Source of the DNA: CAIOZW01 sp049317725
GTDB lineage: Bacteria; Acidobacteriota; Blastocatellia; RBC074
Assembly: GCA_049317725.1 (NCBI GenBank)
Contig: JBMOHS010000033.1
Span: 1 to 27,328, forward strand
Reading direction: 5' to 3'
Length of the DNA stretch: 27,328 nt
Of the stretch, positions 1 to 8,545 are shown in pieces. Position 1 is the first letter of the stretch; each line of letters begins with the position of its first letter. The position numbers and the translations under genes were made by a program. Under the pieces are notes generated by a model. The model saw nothing but the letters and a program-made list of their open reading frames with translations, did no database searches and was not told the origin of the DNA.

Positions 1-28
1 GATCTGCCTACGCTGTTGTTCGCTCCCA

Positions 29-54
29 CCAATGGTCGCATCCAATGGTCGCAT
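29..54. repeat. 13-bp tandem duplication upstream of rpsT
   Basis: The unit CCAATGGTCGCAT occurs twice in direct tandem (29-41 and 42-54) with no mismatch. It lies about 120 bp upstream of rpsT in otherwise featureless DNA. No convincing promoter was found between it and rpsT; a GATAAA at 127-132 is a possible -10 but has no good -35. Confidence 0.6.
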
Positions 55-176
55 CAGCGAAAGCAACACGCAACGAAGATCGCTTTTGCACGTGGGGCAG
101 GTCGCTGAGAGTCGTCAGAAGAGAGCGATAAAACAGGGTCGAAGACACAACAGGAAGGGAAAGGAAGAGAGAGAAG

Positions 177-443
177 ATGCCGAATCATAAGTCAGCCGAG
201 AAGCGGGATCGGCAAAATGCCCGACGCAACGCCATCAACACGACCAATCGTACCCGGCTCCGCACGCAGATCAAGAAGCTGCGGGCCCTTCTAGCCAAGG
301 GAGAGTCCGCTGAGGCCCTCGCTCTTCTCCCGTCGACCATCTCCGCAATCGACAAGTCTGTCCAAAAGGGAGTTCTCCACAAGAATGCGGCGGCACGCCA
401 CAAGGCGCGATTGACGGTGCAAACCAACCAGATCCAATCCTGA
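177..443 (+). CDS. rpsT: 30S ribosomal protein S20 (bS20)
   Basis: An 88-residue, very basic protein of the usual bS20 length. It binds 16S rRNA early in 30S assembly. Family hallmarks are the start MPNHKSAEKRDRQ, the NRTRLRT segment near residue 25 and the HKNAAARHKARL segment near residues 68-79, all in a helical, Lys/Arg-rich context. The ATG at 177 follows a purine-rich GGAAGAGAGAGAAG stretch that serves as ribosome binding site. It is monocistronic here: a hairpin follows at 497-534 and the next gene on this strand starts at 1203. The identification is close to certain. Confidence 0.97.
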   Translation: MPNHKSAEKRDRQNARRNAINTTNRTRLRTQIKKLRALLAKGESAEALALLPSTISAIDKSVQKGVLHKNAAARHKARLTVQTNQIQS

Positions 444-496
444 TCTGGGGACAATCCTGCTTCCGGATCCCTCCCTGCTGAATCGAAGTGAGAATC

Positions 497-546
497 GAGG
501 CCATCTTGCACTTTCCGAGGCGCGAGATGGTCTCTCTTCTTTCCCG
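497..546 (+). terminator. Rho-independent terminator after rpsT
   Basis: Arms 497-508 and 523-534 pair over 12 bp (two G-T wobbles) around a 14-nt loop. A pyrimidine-rich TTCTTCTTTCCC follows. The stem starts 54 bp after the rpsT stop. The tail is not a pure T run, so termination may be partial. Confidence 0.55.
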
Positions 547-1202
547 GGATGCGCTCTTCCCACCGTGACCACAGAAGACGAATCACCACCCGACGTTGAG
601 ATCTTCCTTACTTCCCTCTGATCCTCCTCGCTCTCCCGTCCGCCCTGATGATCCCTTTTCGCTTCCTGTGTGGGAGAATTGACTTGAAAACTGAGGTGGC
701 GCAGGCTAGGATGGCGAAATTATTGAATTTCTTCGCTGGGGATCTGGTAAGAAATAAAGCCATTCAAGTGCCGGTCAGGGCGCTGATTGGGGGATCAGTT
801 GGAGTCGAGCCATCTTCGACTGCACGGTGCATGCTGCATTATAAATAGAAAAATCGAATAAATATTTCGGATTGATAGATCATACAACTAACACATACGC
901 TCTGCTGAATGAAAAGCGGTACAACAAAAAAGGCTTCCAGGCAAGGTCCTGGTAGTCGGGTCCCGTTCACTTCGACGATTCTTGTATCCATCGTCCGGGT
1001 CTTTGGGGAGGGGGAGGTCTGCCCGCAGATTTTCTGAGGGGGGAGCCTGTCGCCGACCAAGACCTGATGGAGAGAGAGGAGAGGGGAGAGAATGGCCCTC
1101 AGGTGGGATCTCCTGCCGCAGGTCTGTCTCTTTCGGGAGTCGGCTGTTCTGGGAAAGGTGTGGAAGCCACATATAATTAATGACCTGAACGGAGAAAAAA
1201 TC
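547..1202 (+). other. Non-coding region and long leader of the Oar-like receptor gene
   Basis: No supportable gene lies in these 656 bp; a 66-codon frame at 648-848 has no ribosome binding site or recognisable product. Visible elements are a promoter at 684-712 and an AT-rich patch at 839-900 that contrasts with the GC-rich surroundings. Small hairpins follow at about 938-960 (CCAGG/CCTGG) and 974-996 (GACGAT/ATCGTC), then a G/A-rich stretch at 1008-1095. A TATAAT sits at 1172-1177, just before the receptor Shine-Dalgarno. If the promoter at 684 drives the receptor, its leader is about 480 nt. Confidence 0.5.
684..712 (+). promoter_or_regulatory. Sigma70-like promoter, TTGAAA-17-TAGGAT
   Basis: TTGAAA at 684-689, a 17-bp spacer and TAGGAT at 707-712. 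An overlapping TTGACT at 679-684 would need a 22-bp spacer and is less likely. The same TAGGAT -10, preceded by GGC, recurs with a 17-bp spacer at 4832-4860, which supports both. The only downstream gene on this strand is the TonB receptor at 1203. Confidence 0.5.
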
Positions 1203-4745
<3,543 letters not shown>

Positions 4746-4757
4746 TCTTCCTGATCA

Positions 4758-4801
4758 GGGGGAGGAGCAATGCAAGCCCCCAAGGCGGTTGCTCTTCCTT
4801 C
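4758..4801 (+). terminator. Terminator-like hairpin after the Oar-like receptor
   Basis: Arms 4758-4770 (GGGGGAGGAGCAA) and 4789-4801 pair over 13 bp with three G-T wobbles. The hairpin begins 12 bp after the receptor stop. The nearest T run (4821-4827) is about 20 bases further on, so classical intrinsic termination is plausible but not certain. Confidence 0.45.
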
Positions 4802-4831
4802 CAAGGCTTCTTGCCAACTCTTTTTTTCCTC

Positions 4832-4860
4832 TTGACCGATCTCCGGGAGGTGGCTAGGAT
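4832..4860 (+). promoter_or_regulatory. Sigma70-like promoter, TTGACC-17-TAGGAT
   Basis: TTGACC at 4832-4837, exactly 17 bp, then TAGGAT at 4855-4860, with a T7 run just upstream at 4821-4827. Predicted transcription start is about 4867. The first gene-sized frame downstream (5176) lies beyond a strong terminator at 5012-5047, so this promoter primarily serves the short transcript in between. Confidence 0.6.
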
Positions 4861-4891
4861 ATGCACCAACACTGAGAAAGGAGGTGGTCGA

Positions 4892-4942
4892 TTGGATAAG
4901 AATAGCTTGAAGTCGAACAACAGTGAGGTGGCTGCGTCCTAG
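4892..4942 (+). CDS. Very short ORF (16 codons) behind an extreme Shine-Dalgarno
   Basis: A TTG at 4892 lies 7 bases after GGAGG (4880-4884), which sits inside AAAGGAGGTGGTC, the strongest ribosome-binding sequence in the window. The frame reads MDKNSLKSNNSEVAAS (TTG taken as Met) and stops at TAG 4940-4942, five bases before the 13-bp hairpin. The product is hydrophilic, with no signal or membrane segment. It could be a leader peptide whose translation affects the downstream hairpin and terminator, or a small protein in its own right. The product is not recognised. Confidence 0.4.
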   Translation: MDKNSLKSNNSEVAAS

Positions 4943-5011
4943 CGGCCCATTGGTTGGTCGGAAAGACTGGCTGATGGAATCGCCCACGAGGACAATCTCC
5001 ACAGCTAACCG

Positions 5012-5047
5012 AAAAGCCCTGTCGGGAATCCCCTGATAGGGCTTTTT
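5012..5047 (+). terminator. Rho-independent terminator of the short transcript
   Basis: AAAAGCCCT (5012-5020) pairs with AGGGCTTTT (5038-5046), with further pairing inside (TC/GA, GGG/CCC). The 3' arm runs into TTTTT at 5043-5047. Because of the A-rich 5' arm it could also work on the opposite strand. It separates the promoter at 4832 from the stress-protein gene at 5176. Confidence 0.8.
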
Positions 5048-5081
5048 GATTTGGGCCAGCTGGAGGAAAATCTCCTGCCAA

Positions 5082-5110
5082 TTGAACATTCTGGGAAAAT
5101 GGCCAACAAT
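5082..5110 (+). promoter_or_regulatory. Possible promoter for the universal stress protein / ABC ATPase pair
   Basis: TTGAAC (5082-5087), 17 bp, then AACAAT (5105-5110; 4 of 6 consensus positions). It lies after the terminator at 5047 and about 65 bp before the start at 5176, where a promoter for that gene is needed. The -10 is weak. Confidence 0.35.
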
Positions 5111-5175
5111 CAGGTGGAGATCTCCCCAGTCGAGATGGAGATGGCGGCAGCGAATGGCGAAGGAGGAACGGAACG

Positions 5176-6099
5176 ATGAGAGTGATGATTGCGTACGATG
5201 GCTCGCCGTGTGCGGAAGCGGCGGTGGAGGATCTCACTCGGGCAGGACTGCCGGCGGAGGTCGAGGTCCTGCTCGTTTCGGTGACGGAGACGTGGTTGCC
5301 CCCCCCTTCGGGGCTGGAGCTGGTGACACCCGGAGTGGTGACGTCGATCCACGAACGCACCGAGGCGATGAAGGAGCAGGTCGTGCGGGTTGAGGGTCGG
5401 TTGCGCGGGCGGTTTCCGGGTTGGAGGATCGAGACGATGCAGGGGGCAGGGTCCCCGGCGACAGTTCTCCTCGCAAAAGCAGAGGAGTGGAAGCCAGATC
5501 TGATCGTTGTCGGTTCTCACGGAGCGGGTCCCATCCAGCGGTTCCTCATCGGCAGTGTCTCGCAACGGGTGGCGACCCACGCGCCTTGCTCGGTCCGCAT
5601 TGCGCGAGGTCGGGTCGAGGATGGCGTGGCGGAGGGCCCAGCCCGTTTGGTGGTCGGGATCGACGGATCGATCGACTCTGACATGGCGGTCTATGTCGTA
5701 GCGCACCGGCAATGGCCGGTCGGGACAGAGGTTCGCCTGGTCACCTCGATTGGGCCGATGGTCAGCACCCAGTCGCTCGTCACTTTTCCCGAGGAGAAGT
5801 CTGTCGTGGAAGAGTGGCAGGGCAAGGCGGCGGAGCGGTTGCGTCAAGCCGGATTGGTCGTCTCGACGGTCCTCTCGTTTGAGGATCCGAAGCGGGCACT
5901 GGTTTCCGAAGCGGAGTCCTGGGGAGCGGACGCGATCTTTGTCGGGAGTCACGGACGAGGTGCGGTCGCAAGGTTTCTCCTGGGCAGCGTCTCGGCAGCG
6001 GTCACCGCTCGCGCTCACTGCTCGGTCGAGATTGTCCGAAGCGTCTCGACGGCGATCTGGCCCGATGGAGAAGAGGGGGCGATGTTGCCGGGGGAGTAA
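5176..6099 (+). CDS. Tandem-domain universal stress protein (UspA family)
   Basis: 307 residues forming two UspA domains (about 1-145 and 155-290). Each carries the ATP-binding signature G-2x-G-9x-G-S: GSHGAGPIQRFLIGS at 113-127 and GSHGRGAVARFLLGS at 257-271, so both halves should bind nucleotide. The two copies are clearly homologous, consistent with internal duplication. The domain openings MIAYDGS and VVGIDGS are typical. It is cytoplasmic; UspA proteins act in stress tolerance through ATP-dependent partner binding. The ATG at 5176 follows AGGAGG (5161-5166) by 9 bases. The stop is 4 bases before the ABC ATPase start, so the two are almost certainly co-transcribed. The partner process is unknown. 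Confidence 0.93.
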   Translation: MRVMIAYDGSPCAEAAVEDLTRAGLPAEVEVLLVSVTETWLPPPSGLELVTPGVVTSIHERTEAMKEQVVRVEGRLRGRFPGWRIETMQGAGSPATVLLAKAEEWKPDLIVVGSHGAGPIQRFLIGSVSQRVATHAPCSVRIARGRVEDGVAEGPARLVVGIDGSIDSDMAVYVVAHRQWPVGTEVRLVTSIGPMVSTQSLVTFPEEKSVVEEWQGKAAERLRQAGLVVSTVLSFEDPKRALVSEAESWGADAIFVGSHGRGAVARFLLGSVSAAVTARAHCSVEIVRSVSTAIWPDGEEGAMLPGE

Positions 6100-6103
6100 C
6101 GCG

Positions 6104-7015
6104 ATGAGAACCGATCTGGCATCCGCACCGAACCCACCGCTTGAGTTTCGGAACGTCTCGATCCGCTTCGAGGATCAGCTGGTTCTTGACCGGATCAGCT
6201 TCCGCTTGGGCAAAGGGGAGATGATCTGCGTGACAGGCGATTCCCAATCCGGCAAATCGGTCCTTTTGCGGCTGGCGATCGGTTTTTTGACTCCAGACGA
6301 AGGGGAGGTGTTGATCGACGGGCAGCCCCTCGCGCGGATGACGGAAGCGGAGCAGCTGGCGCTGCGGCGCGACCGGATGGGGATGGTCTTCCAGGAGAAT
6401 GCGCTCTTCACCGGGAAGACCGTCTTCGAGAATGCCGCCTATCGGCTGATCGATCAACACTGGGAACCAGCGCGGATTGAGGAGGCTGTTCTCGAAGTCC
6501 TGACCTTTGTCGGTCTCCAGACGGACCTCAAGAAGCCTGCGGAGGAGCTGTCGGGAGGGATGAAGCGCCGGCTCGAGTTTGCGAGGGCATTGATTGGATG
6601 GCCTTCGATCATGCTCTTCGATGAGCCGACCTCCGGACTCGATCCGATCAACGCCCGCAGTGTGCTCGACTTGGTCCTCCGGGCGCGAGATCTGCAGGGG
6701 ATCACCTCCCTCTTTGTGACGAAGTCGATGCACGAAATTCCATATCTCGCCAGGCACCGGGCGCGGCATGACGCTGAAGGACAGGTCTCGATCGAGAGCG
6801 TTACCGCAGAAGGACCCAACGCGTGGGCCGTTCCGATGCGTGTCCTCGTCCTCGAGGCGGGAAGGATGGCCTTCTTCGGAAGCGTGGCAGACTTCCAAGA
6901 GAGCCAAGCCCCCGCGGTTCGTCATCTTCTTCAACCGGTCAATCAGGATGTCGTCAACCATTTCGAGTATGCGGACCCCTGGCAACAGAATCGGAAGAGC
7001 CGGGAGGAGGAGTGA
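6104..7015 (+). CDS. ABC transporter ATP-binding protein, MlaF/Mkl type, with altered H-loop
   Basis: 303 residues. Walker A is GDSQSGKS at 45-52, Q-loop Gln at 97, signature LSGGM at 149-153, Walker B IMLFDEP about 169-175 and D-loop SGLD 177-180. The overall pattern resembles the MlaF/Mkl ATPases that energise lipid-transporting (MlaE/MCE) importers. Two oddities: the switch (H-loop) position, normally His in VTHD/VSHD, reads VTKS with Lys207; and about 25 extra residues (ARHRARHDAEGQ and on) lie between it and the following strand. No permease (MlaE) or MCE substrate-binding gene is adjacent, so it is an orphan ATPase. The frame is open further upstream, but ATG 6104, right after GGGGGAG and the preceding stop, is the sensible start. 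The final codons lie inside a heptamer repeat. Confidence 0.88.
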   Translation: MRTDLASAPNPPLEFRNVSIRFEDQLVLDRISFRLGKGEMICVTGDSQSGKSVLLRLAIGFLTPDEGEVLIDGQPLARMTEAEQLALRRDRMGMVFQENALFTGKTVFENAAYRLIDQHWEPARIEEAVLEVLTFVGLQTDLKKPAEELSGGMKRRLEFARALIGWPSIMLFDEPTSGLDPINARSVLDLVLRARDLQGITSLFVTKSMHEIPYLARHRARHDAEGQVSIESVTAEGPNAWAVPMRVLVLEAGRMAFFGSVADFQESQAPAVRHLLQPVNQDVVNHFEYADPWQQNRKSREEE

Positions 7016-7055
7016 GGAGTGAGGGGTAAGGAGTGAGGGGTGAGGAGTGAGGGGC
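7007..7055. repeat. Heptamer tandem repeat (GAGGAGT/GAGGGGT, 7 units)
   Basis: Seven consecutive 7-bp units: GAGGAGT, GAGGAGT, GAGGGGT, AAGGAGT, GAGGGGT, GAGGAGT, GAGGGGC. The array begins within the last codons of the ABC ATPase and supplies its TGA (7013-7015). Short heptamer arrays of this kind are known in cyanobacterial and other genomes as STRR sequences. Confidence 0.85.
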
Positions 7056-7060
7056 TAGGC

Positions 7061-7210
7061 TCACGCGGAGGCGCGGAGGTTTTTCAAGAAATGGATCGCC
7101 CACACGCTCCTGTTCTTTCTCTCGCCCCTGCCCCCTCGCCCCTCCCTCCGGTGCGAGACAAAAACCGGGCCTTCGACGGGAGGGAAGAGGCACACCAGAG
7201 ACACGGAGAG
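7061..7210. repeat. Two related purine-rich motifs in the ATPase-DUF4010 gap
   Basis: TCACGCGGAGGCGCGGAGG (7061-7079) and GCACACCAGAGACACGGAGA (7190-7209) align in the same orientation with one extra base and mainly G/A differences. They look like two members of a dispersed (GCGGAG)n-type intergenic repeat. The DNA between them is C/T-rich with no gene. The whole 7016-7296 gap holds only these repeats, the heptamer array and the inverted repeat at 7258-7278. Confidence 0.4.
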
Positions 7211-7257
7211 AAGAAGGGATCGGGTCCCAGCAAAGAAGGTTTTGGGATGACTTCTAG

Positions 7258-7278
7258 CCAGGTGCGAAGAATACCTGG
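7258..7278. promoter_or_regulatory. Inverted repeat CCAGGT-N9-ACCTGG upstream of the MgtC/DUF4010 gene
   Basis: A perfect 6-bp dyad (7258-7263 and 7273-7278) ends 18 bases before the ATG at 7297, where an operator or a leader hairpin would affect initiation. It could be chance at this length. Confidence 0.3.
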
Positions 7279-7296
7279 AAAGTCTTGTGGGGAGGG

Positions 7297-8535
7297 ATGT
7301 CCAATCTCTACGTTCAATTGGGAATCGCGCTGGGCCTTGGCCTTCTGGTCGGGTTACAGCGGGAGTCTGTCGCCTCGCGGCTGGCCGGGCTGCGCACGTT
7401 TCCCCTGATTACCTTGCTTGGGTCGCTGAGTGCGCTGCTCGCCCAGTGGTATGGCGGGTGGGTGGTCGCGGTGGGGTTCCTCGCCTTGGCGGGGCTGATT
7501 CTGATCGGGAAAGAGATCGACGCTCGCGTTGGGGAGCCAGATCCAGGCCTGACGACGGAGATTGCCATTCTGCTGATGTACGGGGTGGGAGCGTTTCTCA
7601 TCCTCGGACCTCCGACCATTGCCATCGCGATCGGAGGCGTAACGGCTGTCCTGCTCCATTTCAAGGGGGAATTGCATAACGCCGTCGCGCGACTGACCGC
7701 GATCGATCTGAAGGTCATCATGCAGTTTGCCCTTCTCTCCCTGGTAATCCTTCCCGTCCTGCCCAACCAGACCTATGGCCCCTATGAGGTGATCAACCCG
7801 CGCAACATCTGGTGGATGGTGGTACTGATCGTCGGGATTGGGTTGACGGGGTACATCAGTTATCAGTTTTTGGGTGAGAAGACTGGACTGGTCCTGACGG
7901 GTCTGCTGGGGGGACTCATCTCGAGTACGGCGACGACGGTCAGCTTTGCGCGTCGCTCGAAGCAGTCGCTCCATTCGAGCCGGACGGGGTCGATTGTCAT
8001 TCTCCTCGCCAACACGGTCGTCTTTGTTCGCGTGATGATCGAGATTGCCGCAGTCGCGCCCGGGTTGTTGTGGGAGGCCTTTCTTCCGCTCCTCTTGATG
8101 ATGAGTGTCGGGATGGGAGGGGCGATCTTCCTCTGGGCGTACGGACGCGGAACTGAGCACTCTCTGCCCGAACAGAGCAATCCTTCCGAGCTGAGTTCAG
8201 CGCTCTTCTTTGCCGGGCTCTATGCCGCCATTCTCTTTTTGGTCGCCCTGACGAGGGACCAGTTTGGAAACCGGGGGCTGCTGCTCGTGGCGGCGATCTC
8301 TGGGTTGACCGACGTCGACGCGATCACGCTCTCGACTGCGCGACTGGTGCAGCTCGATCGGTTGCCGAGCGGGGAAGCTTGGCGGATGGTGGTGATGGCC
8401 ATTCTCTCCAACCTCCTCTTCAAGCTCGGAACCGTTCTCTTCTTGGCAGATCGGGTACTCAAAGTTCGAGTCGGGATCGTCTTCGCCAGCACGATCGGGG
8501 TTGGCATCCTCCTGCTTCTCTGGTGGCCCCATTGA
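7297..8535 (+). CDS. MgtC/SapB-DUF4010 family integral membrane protein
   Basis: 412 residues, almost all in hydrophobic segments (roughly ten helices). The N-terminus has the MgtC-type motif GLGLLVGLQRES (about 13-24) followed by GLRTFPLI (31-38). The second half carries the DUF4010 signature GEKTGLVLTGLLGGLISSTA (193-212) with TTVSFARRS after it. It is an inner-membrane protein; MgtC relatives are linked to magnesium limitation and membrane-potential control, but this two-domain family has no assigned reaction. The start is uncertain: ATG 7297 gives a natural N-terminus, but GGGGAGG sits only one base upstream. TTG 7285, in frame, is the alternative. Its stop faces the stop of the receptor at 8546 with a 10-bp gap and no terminator. 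Confidence 0.9.
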   Translation: MSNLYVQLGIALGLGLLVGLQRESVASRLAGLRTFPLITLLGSLSALLAQWYGGWVVAVGFLALAGLILIGKEIDARVGEPDPGLTTEIAILLMYGVGAFLILGPPTIAIAIGGVTAVLLHFKGELHNAVARLTAIDLKVIMQFALLSLVILPVLPNQTYGPYEVINPRNIWWMVVLIVGIGLTGYISYQFLGEKTGLVLTGLLGGLISSTATTVSFARRSKQSLHSSRTGSIVILLANTVVFVRVMIEIAAVAPGLLWEAFLPLLLMMSVGMGGAIFLWAYGRGTEHSLPEQSNPSELSSALFFAGLYAAILFLVALTRDQFGNRGLLLVAAISGLTDVDAITLSTARLVQLDRLPSGEAWRMVVMAILSNLLFKLGTVLFLADRVLKVRVGIVFASTIGVGILLLLWWPH

Positions 8536-8545
8536 GGGGAGCGGG

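Larger units (their letters stand above)
4867..5047 (+). ncRNA. Candidate ~180-nt structured transcript (small RNA or micro-gene)
   Basis: The interval is bounded by a good promoter and an intrinsic terminator and holds no ordinary gene. It contains AAAGGAGGTGGTC (4877-4889), able to pair over 13 nt with the usual 16S rRNA 3' tail (one G-U). A 13-bp hairpin follows (arms 4947-4959 and 4965-4977, loop GGAAA). GCGG/TCGC pairs next to it, then GTCCT (4936-4940) pairs with AGGAC (4989-4993). An outer GTGAGG/CTCCAC helix has one mismatch, leaving an internal bubble. Length and bubble resemble 6S RNA, but no full closing stem between the ends was found. It does not match SRP RNA, tmRNA or RNase P by eye. 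Alternatives are a leader mRNA for the short ORF inside it or an attenuator. Confidence 0.5.

Noticed and set aside
648..848. 66-codon plus-strand open frame between rpsT and the receptor
   Set aside because: No Shine-Dalgarno, its first part overlaps the promoter at 684-712, and no recognisable product.
1092..1202. In-frame N-terminal extension of the Oar-like receptor
   Set aside because: The extension has no binding site and would bury the signal peptide; the ATG at 1203 has GGAG at ideal distance and begins the signal peptide.
4867..5047. Assignment of the structured transcript as 6S RNA
   Set aside because: Length and internal bubble fit, but no closing stem joins the ends, and the 5' part carries a strong ribosome binding site and ORF, which 6S RNA lacks. 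Kept only as an unnamed candidate.
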